64,000 bases of DNA from Nilaparvata lugens (GCF_014356525.2 NC_052505.1:17710385-17774384); one strand, 5' to 3'. Counted from the stretch's first letter, positions 1-12,697 are shown. Program-made: numbers and translations. The notes: generated by a model from the letters alone, not told the origin.

Positions 1-117
1 AAATGCATTAAACTGATTTTTGCCAATCCCGGGATCAGTCTCGGGATCCCGGGATTGATATTGGATAATCCCGAAATACCGGGATTGGAAATCAGTCCCG
101 GGATTGACATCCCTAGA
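1..117. repeat. hAT-like element terminus (CCCGGG-rich)
   Basis: Repeated ATCCCGGGATT and CCGGGATTGG. The outer end reads, on the minus strand, TAGGGATGTCAATCCCGGGA, similar to hAT-superfamily CAGGGNTGTCAA termini. A second shorter copy lies at 59445-59535. No transposase is visible; the element runs off the window. Confidence 0.6.
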
Positions 118-475
<358 letters not shown>

Positions 476-639
476 TTAATTAACTTTAAAAATGTTGTTG
501 TTCAAGAAATAACATCTTACAATTTGATACCAGCTGTTATATTTGAATATACCAGCATGAACTGTGAAAATCCAAACACAGCTGTGTTTGAGAAGAAAAT
601 ACCTGATTAGAACCGTACGAATTGAAAGTTAAAACCTGA

Positions 640-1078
640 CATGTATGAAAGCCTCATTCGTTTTCGGTATGGAACTGAACCGAACCGAAAACGAACCGAA
701 CCGAATGCGTGTCAAGCTAGCCTTAGGCTAGATTCACACACATTCGGTTCTGTTCGTTTCGTTCTCGGTAGTTTCCGATAAGTGTGAAACGGTAATTCGG
801 TAAGAAACCGCATAGAACCGAACTCTCACTTGACACTAATAAATTCCATCAGGTGAAAATTCGCTTCTAGTGAGGAGCTACTTTCACACGCATTCGGTTC
901 GGTTTGCTTTCTGTTCGTTTTCGGCCAGTTCCGAAAAGTGTGAAACGGTGATTCGGTTCCGAATAGCAACCGCACAGCACTGAACGCGTTCACCGAATTC
1001 AAACCTATAACTACCGTTTCACACTTATCGGAATTTGCCGAAAACGAACAGAACCGAATGTGTGTGAAACTAGCCTAA
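640..1078. mobile_element. Cluster of TIR elements with TTCGGTTC repeats
   Basis: The best-preserved unit is 879-1078. Its left arm (TTTCACACGCATTCGGTTCG, AGTGTGAAACGGT) and right arm (complement of TAGGCTAGTTTCACACACAT) pair over about 70 bp. Half-elements in both orientations occupy 648-835, so two or three insertions or rearrangements are superimposed. Non-coding. Confidence 0.8.
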
Positions 1079-1084
1079 TACTTA

Positions 1085-2755
1085 TTATTTTATCCATTAT
1101 CAGTAATATGTCATTCATATGTGCGATATCTCAAATGTTCGAGTATTTCAACTACAGAGCTCCCATAGATTCAAATTAAACTGACTTCAATCCCTAGCCC
1201 ATTTGACCTTTCCAAGATCACACGGCGGGACAAGACCAAAATAATCCGAGTTCAATTCAAATTCTTATCAAACGCCAATCAATATAATCCAAGTTCAATA
1301 TAAATTCTTATCGAACATGAGTGAGGGTGGGATCGTTATTACACACACGACTGGAATAGACAATGAATGCTGTAGGTATTTGCGCATTGCATTTCAAGGC
1401 CTTCACTATTAATCCACTCATTTAGGCCAACCTGCTATGATGGGTTGTCAGCATACCTCATAACCTCATCATCACTACACCTCATTCGACCAATCCTGTC
1501 AGTTTAAAATGAATCTGGTTAAAGTTGATCGGATTCCTGAGCGAACATCTCGGCATGCCAATGGGTATTACGTCGAATTCTGACGTATTCTCATTCTGGC
1601 CGCAGTTAAGGGTTACGGCTCGCTCTGTCTTTGTTTTATACGTTTTCTTGTTCATTCTCAACTCATATCTCTATCATGCTATCGCTATTTTCGGCCATTT
1701 CTCTTGAATTCCTCATTTTTACCTCCATTCTGCATCCTTCCCATTCATTCTGCTATGAGTTAAGATTCCCTCTTCTCTGTTCCTAACTATTCTCCTCCAG
1801 TTTTATCATAATTCCTTCTCTTTAATTAGCACCAAATTTTATCACATTTTATATATTTTCCTCCAATATTCATACTGCATTTTTGAAGCCCTCTTCATTT
1901 TCTGAATTGCCGTTGATCCCTTCATATTTGGAACCTTATATTGTCTTATACTGTTCTTGGGTGACTCTCTCATTTTGTTTCACTCACTTCTACAAACATT
2001 CACTTTTCATCACATAACACATCACATCAATACTGATCGAGATTGATTGAAGTATATTATAGTTATATGAAGCATATTGAAGCATATACTTATGTAGTTA
2101 ATTAGTTCTGAAGATTGGAAAGGACTCTTGCCATTTCTTGGAATCTTGGAATTTCAAGGACTCGTGCACTTCAAACATGATGAGTCATGAACTGGAATTT
2201 GAAATAGCAATATACTCGTAATTTCAATTTCGAAATGGAAATAACTCATATTTCGTGACTATCCAAATTAAGATCAATTTTAGATCAATTGGTTACTATT
2301 GATTGGATCTTGAAAGAAAAGCATTGATTTTATACGTGATGAATACTTTTAGTTAGAAGACCTCACTGTACAACATTACATTTGATAGGAAGCAAGAAGC
2401 TCGAATTTTTGTACACAGAGAAGATATCATGCTCAGGTTGAGGACCTGTTTGTAACAAGGTCTATAGAAACAAGGTCTATAGACATTGATTTGTAATCAA
2501 TCATTCAATGAATTGATGTTTGGTCTAGTGTTCAATTCAGTCATGTGTTCATCATGTACCTCATATCCGATACAATTATAATTGATTCTTTCATACAAGA
2601 AAATTAAATGATCTCACAGCTCAGGAAATTTATTGTTGATTCTCATCCACAAATCTGAAATGTAATGTAATTCAAGCAAATGATCAGGAAAGTTCAACTG
2701 TAAGTTTGTAGCACAAGAGTAGGTTTGGGAGAGGAAGAAACAGCCCCTCTCAAGA
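1085..2755. other. No feature recognised
   Basis: AT-rich single-copy-looking DNA. The 60-codon frame at 1525 has no family resemblance. Confidence 0.5.
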
Positions 2756-2761
2756 ATCCAA

Positions 2762-2900
2762 GAGCAAATTTTATTTATTTATTTATTCATTCACATTTTA
2801 TAATACACAATCGAATACTTCATTAGAAAAGGACCAACAGGCCTAGCTCAAAACTGTTCTCTTTCCGAACTTTGATAAAAGTATGTGCAAAAAGTAGGTT
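2762..2900. repeat. Retroposon-like fragment with ATTT tract
   Basis: TTTATTTATTTATTCATTCA followed by GAAAAGGACCAACAGGCCTA, related to the element at 46255 and to the intronic insert at 52099. Confidence 0.65.
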
Positions 2901-3004
2901 ATGCTGCTCCTCTTTGAATCAAATTTTGAGTTCAGGAATATACAAACCAGAATTTAGAATTTCATAGGATCAAGTTACAGGTCAATTGGAAGTTTCAATA
3001 ATGT

Positions 3005-3297
3005 ATTGATTGATTGAGTACTTTATTTATGTAGATTACAATATATACTGGCTTATACACTTATATACAATAGCTTACAATACAGCAAAATTATAGATGA
3101 ATTTACATAATATAGACTAAGGAAATAATTATTGATCTGTATATGATATGAAAAAGTAATTTGTAATATAATAACTATGGATAATTATATTGTTATGCAT
3201 CTACATAAATTGGCGGAGCTTTGGACATATCAATGTCCATTCTTCGGAAAGAATATTAAAAATATTCTCTCCACTAACTCTCTACCAAAAAAGGCAG
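3005..3297. repeat. Dispersed repeat family B, flanked by ~80-bp direct repeats
   Basis: Starts GATTGATTGAGTACTTTATT, with TAGATTACAATATATACTGG, and ends near CTCCACTAACTCTCTACC. Another copy is split at 46145-46255 and 46626-46815. Diverged relatives are at 57430-57690 and 63585-63855. The flanks 2926-3004 and 3301-3382 are near-identical (CAATTGGAAGTTTCAATAAT). Confidence 0.85.
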
Positions 3298-3382
3298 AGA
3301 TTTTGAGTTCAGAAATATACAAACCAAAATTTAGAATTTCATAGGATCAAAACACAGTTCAATTGGAAGTTTCAATAATGTA

Positions 3383-4040
3383 TGTCAGAAATAGAATAAT
3401 CCCTCTGCACTATAACGGTTAGTACTCCGCAATAATTGCATTCAAGCCATAACACGTAAGACCTACTTAGCTGAGATCTATCCGAACAAATTCCAAGATC
3501 AATTCGATCATAAAACTGAAGTGACTATCGAAGAACCCATCAATTTCTCGGCAACACATATATGATGCCTGGAAAATAGATGCAGCAAACGGGCAAAATT
3601 GCACTCGAAGAACGCTGAAATAGCTAAAATCTGGCCGTAAAAGACACTCGACATAAAAATGTCTCGAACGGCGAAATAACTTTTCGACTCTCTGAAAGCT
3701 TCAGTGATTTCACGCCGCTACAGACCGAATTGAAATAATGCGAATTTGAAGCCGCTTTCAGACGGGTTTAAAAGTTTTGCGCGGAATGTGGTCAGAGAGA
3801 GTCTGCTTCGGAAAGCTGGAGAACCCAACTCCTTCACACCACGGTCCAGTTCCGCGATATTCTCGCCGAATTTCCAAATTTCATGGCTCTCTCACACGTT
3901 CAGGACACGTTCCCCAAATAACCAAATGAATAAATTCTATTCACAATGAATTTTATGGCTGGGAGATAGCAGAACGATTGTTGAATTCTATAGGATGATA
4001 ATATTCTAGTTGGAAGTTATACTACTTATCTATAGTAATA
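3383..4040. other. Non-repetitive, GC-richer stretch without a clear gene
   Basis: 3520-3920 has more CpG and GC than its surroundings (CGAACGGCGAAATAAC, TTCCGCGATATTCTCGCCGA) and no repeat relatives in the window. It could be a UTR or promoter exon of an unseen gene; no start, splice signal or conserved frame decides it. Confidence 0.3.
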
Positions 4041-4044
4041 ATAA

Positions 4045-4345
4045 TAATATCTTGTGACCTGGCTGGCTCAGGTCTGGTGTCAGAGTTTTCAGGTCGCAAC
4101 TGATCAATTTCAGGGCCTCTGACATGACCTAACGACTGCTTTTTTGGCAGCCGGGACCGACGGCTTAACGTGTCCATCCGAAACACGAGAGTGGCTCCAA
4201 GATAAATATCTACAGTGAGATTTATTCTTTATTCATTTATACAATAAATAAATTATTATTATATTGATAGGGAGAGGAAAATTAAGGTAACCTTGTGCTA
4301 TTTCTCTCCCAAATTTAGACAACACATAGTACGAAATAGGTTTAG
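4045..4345. repeat. Two abutting dispersed repeat fragments
   Basis: 4045-4200 carries GCCGGGACCGACGGCTTAAC and GTGTCCATCCGAAACACG, shared with 57000-57095 (inverted) and 59120-59275. 4215-4345 is a CTCCCAAATTTAG-type tail with an ATT tract. Confidence 0.7.
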
Positions 4346-4659
4346 TCTTGTAGTTAGTTTTTCAATTCACAAGATTTTCAGTTCTCGAGTATTTTCGCAA
4401 AGTAGATTTTCAAATTTAGATGCTTCAAAACTAAACTAAAACAATTTTTAGTTTTTAAGTTCTCGGTAGTTAAAAAAACATAGAAGGAATATTTCATATT
4501 ATTATAACTAAAATAGGAAATATTCACATATTGGAAATATAAATTTGAAGAATTACCGAAAAACAAACTCAATTCTAAAGCACAGATTCCAGTTTAGAAG
4601 TCTCAAAAAACGATAGAAAGCTATTTTTCACACTTTTCAATCTCCATCACCTTTTATAG

Positions 4660-5560
4660 TAGATATGGGAATTGATTGTTTTGTTCGAACTATATTATTT
4701 ATTTTTTGTAGTATCATATCATTCATTTTTTGTTATTGTAGTAAGTCACTTCGTACTACAATCTATTCTGTGATGTCAAGTTTATGTGGTAGAGAGGGCT
4801 TGAAAGTCTCAACCAAATAAGGGAAGCTTTATTTCATTCCATTCCATTTCAAGAAATCAAGTTAATCCTATATTATTCACTGTTCCAATATTAGTTTATT
4901 GTTAATAAATATGAATTCTATGTTGACGTTCTCTATATAGAAATTTCTATACCTTCTATATAGTAGATGGAGGGATTGATTGTTTTGTTAGAACTATATT
5001 CTTTTCTTTTGCTTTGGAGTAAGTTACTTTTCATTTCATTATATCCTGTAATATCAAGCTTGAGTGGTAGAGGAGCTGGAAAGTTTTAATTTAAGGCTGT
5101 GCAAAGGCTAAAAATAAACTTTCTACTGGTGATACTTTTCAAAGTTTTTTGATTTTTATATCATCAGGCTATTAAAATGAAAAAGTTATCGCAGGAAAAC
5201 ATTTTTTCTGATCATTACTTTTTGAGATATGAGCGCCTAAAGTTAAATTTTTGGGACAGAAAATTTCTAATTTGGTAAGAGATAAATCCATGAGATTCAG
5301 AGGATAGATTCTTCACGGTATTGTTGATCTAGTAAAACAAAAATTTTCTAAGAATATCAATTTTTAAGATAGTTATCAAATTTACTAAAAATAACTTTTT
5401 GTTGAGTTATTTTTTGTAAGTTGAATATCTTTTTCAAAAAAACTCCGCCAAATGAGGAATGTTTCATTTCATTTCATTCCATTCCAAGAATTCAAGTAAA
5501 TCCGGTATATTTACTGTTCCAATATTAATTGTTGATTTACTCTTGTTAATAAGGATGAAT
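4660..5560. repeat. Old segmental duplications
   Basis: TTGATTGTTTTGTT.GAACTATATT at 4673 and 4977; TTTCATTCCATTCCA...TCACTGTTCCAATATTA at 4830 and 5466. No gene in the interval. Confidence 0.7.
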
Positions 5561-6269
5561 TCGATCAAAAATTTTAGGATTAATTTCTCAAAAATCTCAA
5601 AATTCATGATTCCATCATTGATTTCCATAATTGAAATGGAATGAAACTGCGGATTTTGAACCAATCGATAGCCATCTTCAGGAATTGATAATCAACCTTC
5701 CCAATTCAACACTACCTTTGATGACTTGAAATAAGAGTATAGAGGATCGAATCATGGTATGACAACTAGCCTATTTCCCAAGGTAACTAGAATACGATAC
5801 CTAGAAAACATTGTATTCTAGGTACATTGCTATTTCCTAGATCTTTCTCAACATTGTTTCCAAGTTAGGTTAACTCCAGATCTTTCAGCGAATTCCATGA
5901 CTGCTGATTAGAAATCAAATCCTTATTGACAGTTACGTAACCAAACGTTCCTTTCCCACAACGAATCTCATTCCTGCATTCCACACTATTCGTTTTCCGA
6001 CCACTGTTCTGGACAAGTTCTGGACAAGTACTTGGCAAAGTCTGCTTTTCCTCTCCTTTACATTCTTTCACTTCCTCCTCCCTCCATCCTCATCCCCACA
6101 TTCTGAGACTTAAACTTCGATTACTGTCTGGAAGATGTGTGAAAAGGGTGGAGCTGTCTGTACTGTTGACCTCCGTCTCATTAATTTATCCTCAGTGTCG
6201 GTGATAAGAGAAGATAAATCATGCTTATCCCTCTCTGTCTCTCTCAAATTCTAGTTACCACACTACTTT

Positions 6270-6540
6270 CTCTATTATAAGCACTTCCGAAAGCAAAAGT
6301 GGAAGGTCATAGCTCTAGCAAATCTGAGGTAATCTGAATATCAAGAAATTGTCCAAGTATTTTTATTTTTTATTCTGATTTGTCTAAATAACCTAAAAGA
6401 TTATGTTCAATTATATGTAAGAGGTTGAGTTTATACTTTTTATTCTTCCAAATGACAATAAGATGATATTATTATAAATGTTTTGATTATTGAATGATAA
6501 ACACAAAGAATGAAAAGTTTTTGATCAGCTGTTTTAGCAC
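6270..6540. repeat. Dispersed ~260-bp repeat, copy 1
   Basis: TAAGCACTTCCGAAAGCA through AATAACCTAAAAGAT and TTTTTGATCAGCTGTT. Very similar to 49340-49605 in the same orientation. Confidence 0.88.
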
Positions 6541-6613
6541 ACTTGAAATTTGGCCAATCTGAATGTCAATGGAAGTTTAGGTTAGAAGTTCTATCCTACT
6601 CTGAAAATAGAAT

Positions 6614-6912
6614 TATTGAATAGTTTATAATATATATCTTATCTGTATTTTATTCATCCAAATAAAATGATAGTATATTATTACAGAATACTTTATTGAA
6701 TTCCAAAAGCATAAAATGATTCCGTTTATCCACCATGTTCCATGATAAATGCTGTACTAGGAGGTTTGAGGTTAGATTCTATTATACTCTGAAAATTGAA
6801 TTTGAATAGTTTATAATATCTCATTATTTGTATTTCATTCATCCAAATAAAATGATAGTATCTTATTGCAAAAACTTTATTCAATTCTAGAAGCATAAAC
6901 TGATTCCGTTTC
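6614..6912. repeat. Tandem duplication of ~120 bp
   Basis: GAATAGTTTATAATAT ... TCATCCAAATAAAATGATAG ... TGATTCCGTTT at 6614-6730 is repeated at 6793-6912. Confidence 0.85.
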
Positions 6913-7486
6913 ATAAACTATTTTGTAAACACGTTCACATCAAATCAGAATCAGCTGACTTCAAGGTTATTTTACAGCCCTAGGGCCGTAAAAATTTTAC
7001 CGGCCTGGTCAGAAAACAATCACTTTCGGCCTCCATATGACGCACGTAAACCAGCTCATTACATCCAAGTGGGGCGAAAAAAAAATTTACATACTCAATT
7101 CTCCTCGTAAAACAGCTTATTTCTAAGGAGAATCTACCTTTTCGCTCGCTCAAATTCTAGTTACCACACTACTTTCTCATCTAGCGGTAGACAGTATTGC
7201 ACCATATATTTCTCCATGTATTTCTTGTAGCATCATAAAGTGTTGTATATTACGAGAATTTTGTTGGAAGTGTTTCTAAAGAGTGAAACTATGTTGAGGA
7301 AAAAGCTGTCATCAATCTACATTCTCAGTAGAAGCAGGATTGATGGTTCTTCATTCGTTATCATAGATTCACTACACTGATTACCCTTGTTATCCAGTTA
7401 CTTTTATGTTATAGGTGACTTTTATGTTACCTTTAATTGATTCCGAATATTATATCCTTATCTTGATATCATTTTTTTAAAAATAG

Positions 7487-7905
7487 GACATCCTCATCTC
7501 AAAATCATTGATTTTTCTTGTTGAATGTAAGTATTTCTTTCCCTGGAACATACAAGTAACCTCACTAACTACTCTATAATATAATCTATAATATAAGAGT
7601 AACCTTACTCACTACTCTATAACATAAGAGTTATCTATCACCAATCGATAGATATTTAAATTTACTAAAAAAAGTTATTCTTGTATTTCATTTGTAAAAC
7701 CAACGGTTTCTGAGTTATTCTAGAAACAAAATTTCAAATGGCCAGATTAAAAATTTCAAATAGTACCAGATTACTCTTATGTTATAGAGTAGTTAGTAAG
7801 GTTACTCCTATGTTATAGAATAGTTAGAAAGGTTACTTGTTTGTTCCAGGAAAAGAGACACTTACATTCAACAAAAAAATCAATGATTTCAAGATAAGGA
7901 TATCC
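7487..7905. mobile_element. Foldback sequence with ~140-bp arms
   Basis: Arm 7487-7630 (GATTTTTCTTGTTGAATGTA, ACTACTCTATAACATAAGAG) is inverted at 7763-7905. The CTCTATAA...AAGAG module is duplicated within each arm. GATAAGGATATCC repeats extend to about 8012. No coding. Confidence 0.75.
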
Positions 7906-8546
7906 TATTTAAAATCAATTATTCTAATATAAGGATATCCTATTTGAAAAAAGTTATATCAAGATAAGGATATACATTTTGATATCAATCATTTAAAAGT
8001 AAGGATATCCTAGAGATCCTCAGACCCCAAATGATTCTTAGGAAATTATAAAATGCGATATATTGAACTATTTGGTCAGTTTCCTCTTTTTACATAGGGA
8101 ACAATGGAATGTAGGAGACTATGAATATGTTCAACTATAATAAGGCTTATGATTGAGCTAGAACTATTGTTCAGCTCAATAATAAACATTAGTAACATTC
8201 TGCTACTAAACTATTGTTTTCTTCATAAATTCCTGATGGGTACACCGGTATATGTGTCTTGTTCAAGTTATCAAGGTTCTAGTTTCATCTACTGAGGATA
8301 ATGTAATCAAACTAAAATTTCACAACAATCGTAGCTGGCTTGTTCACATTGTATCGAACTTCTAAATAGAGAAATAACCTTGAAATAGCCACTGGATGAA
8401 GCTCAGAAATTCCACTAAAAATATGCAATCAATGGAGCTTATCACATTTCATCCATTCTGAAATTAATAATAGCAGTTCATGGAATCCAATATTGAAGAG
8501 TACAATTACATTCATTCACGGAATTTGGCCAATTGTAGAGTAATTG

Positions 8547-8712
8547 ATGTTCATTGTTTTTCACAACCACAACGTCAATTGAACCTTTCTGTGAAAATTT
8601 CCATGATACAGATAAAAACAGTGAGGTCAATTAATTTTCATTGTTTTTCAGAACCACAACATCCATTGAACCTTTCTGCAAAAATTTCCATGATATAGAT
8701 AAGAACAGAGAG
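8547..8712. repeat. ~85-bp tandem duplication
   Basis: TTCATTGTTTTTCA.AACCACAA through AAAATTTCCATGATA.AGATAA occurs twice head to tail. Confidence 0.85.
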
Positions 8713-8875
8713 GCCATGATACAATTTTTCCATAACTAAGAGGCCTATTTTTGAGAACATACAATTGAACAATTAGTATTCTGTGTTCTAATGTCTGTAC
8801 TATAACCATGCAACAGGTTTCTGAGAGAACAGAAACATGGAGCAATTATTACTGTTGCCAAAATTAATCATACCG

Positions 8876-9475
8876 GGTGACCCACAATATCGGGAACATT
8901 TGAAAACGCCATAAAACATCAGTGAGTAGGACAAGGATGATTTTATTTAAACGAATGTGAAGTTCAAGACTTGCCATTTGGGAATTATTGACAACATCTA
9001 TCACGTTTCGACAATTACTTCTTCAAGATGGCTTCCTCCTGCACAAATACACTCTTGAAATCTGTGTTGAGATTCCCTGAAAGATTGCTGCAACATTTCA
9101 GCTGGGATAAAGTTAATTTCATTTTGAATTGTCTGTTATGACTCAACCACAGTCATTGATTGGTCAAATTGTAAAAACGTTTGATTCGAGATAGCTCCAC
9201 AAACAGAAAATCGCAGGTGGAGAGATCATGGGGCCAGGAAACGCAGATGTTGCAGCGATCAATGAGGAATCGTCCAAACAGATTTCAAGAGTGTATTCGT
9301 TCAGGAGGAAGCCATCTTGAAGAAGTAATTGTCAAAAAGTGATAGATGTTATCAATAATTCTTGAAAGACAAGTCTTGAACTTTACATTAGTTTGTATAA
9401 AATCAAATGTTTGCCCTCCCCACTAATGTTTTATGGCGTTTTTAAAAGTTCCCGTTTTCTGTGTCACTCTGTACA
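8876..9475. mobile_element. Tc1/mariner-like inverted-arm element with transposase remnants
   Basis: Left arm 8876-9062 and right arm 9280-9475 are inverted copies of about 190 bp, ending near GAACATTTGAAAACGCCAT and the matching ATGGCGTTTTTAAAAGTTC. Read inward on each strand, both arms carry the same transposase C-terminal text (fragments of FQECI.GGSHLEE type). The middle (minus strand, 9063-9265) adds a degraded CDF and EINFIPAEML-like stretch. This resembles IS630/Tc1/mariner-type transposases. Confidence 0.7.
9063..9265 (-). pseudogene. Transposase C-terminal fragment
   Basis: The minus strand shows FPGPMISTCDFLFVELSR followed, after a stop and frame changes, by a segment ending SFRESQHRFQE and GGSHLEEVIVET. 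The order fits the last third of a DDE transposase of the Tc1/mariner superfamily (the PDLxPCDFFLWG region onward). It is clearly dead: internal stops and no upstream catalytic domain. Confidence 0.6.
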
Positions 9476-10130
9476 TTCAATTCTGATTCTTGTACTTCCC
9501 TGTCTTCTGCTTCTTCTCCATCTCTTTCTACTTCTCCTTTCACCACTCACCCTCTCTCTTCCTCTATCCCTCCTTCTCATTCTTATTCTTGCTTTTCATA
9601 TCATCTCTCTCATCAATTTTCTCCTTCTTCTTCTACTGAATGTTCTGTTTCTTTTCAATTTCATGTTATCCTATTCAGGAGTTCAATTACAGAGCTGAAG
9701 AGTCAACAACAACAGCATGGTTTTTAAATTAATTTGATGTAGACCTACTCTACAATTATCTTCTTCAATTATTTTTCTATACTCACAATAATTTATTTTC
9801 TAGGCTACAATACTACTGCATTGTCCATCACCTGTTTGAGAACAATATGTCTGTCCAAATGGAGAACCGAATGAATGAATGTTGCGTGAACATGTGAATG
9901 CGACAAGTATCAATTAAGAATGCAATCAATGATGAAAATTTGGAGCGTACTGAACATTGTATTATTCTCGACAGTTTATTTGCATATAGATTGGATTTTT
10001 ATTGACGCATCCACTCTCGACATCCATTAGTAATGTGTTTACTGTTTAGAACAATATGTGTGAGAGTTTTTTTATTTATTTGCGGGGCTATTATTGTCAG
10101 ACGAATGGAGCAGCAGACATGTTGTGCTCA

Positions 10131-10348
10131 TTTTGAATGAAAAAGACTAAGAAATTGTCAAAAAACCACTGATTTATTGATAGTTAGAAAGACCGGTTTC
10201 GGTTATTACACCATCGTTAATCTCTGATAAACGAGATGAGAGTTTATCAGAGATTGACGATGGTGTTATAACCGAAAACGGTCTTTATAATTATCAATAA
10301 ATCAGCGGTTTTTTGACAATTTCTTAGTCTTTTTCATTCAATATGAAT
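10131..10348. mobile_element. Near-perfect ~100-bp-arm hairpin MITE
   Basis: Arms TTGAATGAAAAAGACTAAGA to GATTAACGATGG/ATCTCTGATAAAC and inverse, with only about ten bases between them. A few mismatches. A single arm is present at 50520-50625, so it is a dispersed family. Confidence 0.85.
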
Positions 10349-10654
10349 AATTACCACAATATCAACTTCTCAACTACACAAAAAAATTGTGCTCATTTGG
10401 TTAGGCTGCAGCCTCGATCGAAGTCTCTGAAATATTCCTAATGCTATCTTTACATTTCTTATAACAAGGCAAATTGGAACTTGGTAAAGATGTAAGAATG
10501 TGGATATATTTGTGGAAATATTGTGATGTTGTATGTCTATTAAAATTTGTAATAAATGCATTTGAGACTAAGTTGGTTATGTTATGTTCAGAAGCATAGA
10601 GAAATTCGATAAAGTAAAGAGGTGGATAAACTGAAGATGGATTGAAAACGTAAT

Positions 10655-11209
10655 TCCTTCTTCTCCTTTTTCTTCTTCTTCTTCTTTTTCTTCTTCTTTT
10701 TCTTCTTCTTTTTCTTCTCCTCCTCCTCCTCTTCCTACTCCTTCTACGTCTTTACCTTTTTCCTCCTCTTCTTTTTTTTTGTTTTGTGTCATTCCCTTTT
10801 CCTGCTTCTTCTTCACCATCTTTTTCCTTTTCTTTTTTTTTGTTTTGTGTCATTTCCTTCTCCTGCTTCTTCTTCCCCATCTTTCTCCTCCTCTTCTCCT
10901 TTTTTCTCCGTCATTCACTCCTCCTTCTTCTCCTTCTATAGAGCTCATCTCTTCTTATAACTGAAGATAGATTAAAAACGTAATTTCCTCTTCATATTTT
11001 TTCCTTCTTCTTCTCCTTTTTCTTCTTCTTCTTCTTCTTCTTCTTCTTCTTCTTCTTCTTCTTCTGCTCCTCCTCCTTCTTCTTCTTCTTCTTCTTCTTC
11101 TTCTTCTTCTTCTTCTTCTTCTTCTTCTTCTTCTTCTCCGTTCTTCTTCTTCTTCTTCTTCTTCTTCTTCTTCTTCTTCTTCTTCTTCTTCTTCTTCTTC
11201 TTCTTCTTC

Positions 11210-11240
<31 letters not shown>

Positions 11241-11290
11241 TTCCTTCTTCACCGTTCTTCTTCTTCTTCTTCTTCACCGTTCTTCTTATT
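10655..11290. repeat. (TTC)n/pyrimidine microsatellite
   Basis: Long TTC arrays with CTCCTCC and TTTTTTTTGTTTTGTGTCAT interruptions; the latter 27-bp-spaced motif occurs twice (10773, 10833). Translations are Lys/Glu/Arg homopolymers and not genes. Confidence 0.97.
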
Positions 11291-11299
11291 ATTATTATT

Positions 11300-11863
11300 G
11301 CTAGAAGAATTGAGATAGAATGAGAGAAAGAGAGCGGATGAGAGAATGAAAAACGAGGAAGATTGGTTGTGTGTCAGCAGAATACAATAAATGACAGATT
11401 GATTGTCAAACAGCAGTTTGTTGAGAAGGGAGAGTGGAGAAATATGAGCAGGAGAGAGGTAGCTGGGCATTGGGATAGGATAAGGAGTGGGAGAGTGAGA
11501 ACTATATGATAGACAATGTGATTGAGAGAGAGAAGTGGAAGATAGATGTGTCATGCATTTAGGGAGGAGAGCAAGTGAGAGATATATAGAGATAAAAACA
11601 AAGTGATAGAGAGATCAAGTGGAAGATAGCTGAGGCATTGGGACAGGAAAGCGTATGAGAGAATGAGGAATACAGAGAGAGGAATAGAAGAGTAGATAGA
11701 GTGATGGAGGGAGAGAGAGTTTATGAGAGAATGAGAGAGCTTAAATAAAGAGAGTGAGTGAGAAAGAAAACTGAGTAATAAAAGAGAGTGCATGACTTCC
11801 AGCTGAAATAAAGACAGTGAGTGAGAGAGAAAACTGAGTAATAGAAGAGAGTGCATGACTTTC

Positions 11864-11892
<29 letters not shown>
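11300..11892. repeat. GA-rich region with 71-bp duplication and (GA)n
   Basis: GAGAG-rich DNA. GAGTGAGTGAGAAAGAAAAC... recurs at 11750 and 11818 with GTGCATGACTT in each, and (GA)n runs at 11864-11890. No gene. Confidence 0.85.
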
Positions 11893-11895
<3 letters not shown>

Positions 11896-12405
11896 CACTC
11901 AATCTTTTGGAGGACGGATGGACAGATCGGTCCACGCAGCAAAAGCAGAAATTCTGCTGACGTGGCAGTTTGTGGGATGACAGCTGACTGCGATTGGTGT
12001 CAATTGCTGCAGTGGATTGTCTTTGTATTCTGCAGCCACGCAAAAATCCCAAGATTCGGCAAAAAGTTAGGAAACACAAGAAAAATGAAGTGAGAAAGAT
12101 TTCACTAAATCTCAAGTAAGTAGAATTGAGATGTTTGTTGTTTATTGTTTTATTTAATTATTTATTCTTTCTTCATAATAAAGCACAGATTGGGAGAGAA
12201 AAAGTAAGAATACCTAGTACTATTCCTCTCCCAAATTTAGGTACGGTAACATTGAAAGTCCAAATGAGGTTTTGTCTTCTAGATTTCCACATAACTTTCT
12301 GCTCAAGAAGATATGTTTTTAAAAGTTTTATTCTTTTTCTACCATAGATCAATAAGAATATTCAAGAATGAGAATATTAATTTGCCATTAAATGCAACAC
12401 TGTAC

Positions 12406-12690
12406 CACAGAATAGATACAGAATGGAAACTAGCAATCAATCGCCTATCCAACCATTGCTTTTTACATGGCACAAATACTAGACACGTCACGTGACTGCG
12501 CCATCTTGTTAGAAATGAAAATCCTGGACTTTTGATTGGCTCGCGGCAGTGAATGAGATCAATTGATCCGGATCAGTAAAGTGATCCGAACCTTCCATCT
12601 ATATACTATTACAATGCGGAACTTTCTAACAAGATGGCGGATTTTAGTACCAGGGTACTAGCCGAGTTTCCATTCTGTATCTATTCTGTG
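12406..12690. mobile_element. 285-bp TIR element (MITE) with 7-bp target duplication
   Basis: Terminal inverted repeats start CACAGAATAGATACAGAATG and continue GAAACT. ACTGTAC flanks both sides (12399-12405, 12691-12697). A second inverted pair, GCCATCTTGTTAGAAA and TTTCTAACAAGATGGC, lies inside. It has no coding capacity. Confidence 0.85.
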
Positions 12691-12697
12691 ACTGTAC

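Noticed and set aside
9393..9727. Leu-rich hydrophobic frame resembling membrane segments
   Set aside because: CT-rich DNA at the end of the transposon arm gives Leu/Ser in any frame.
10972..11277. Poly-Lys/Glu/Arg open frames
   Set aside because: Pure TTC microsatellite read on the minus strand.
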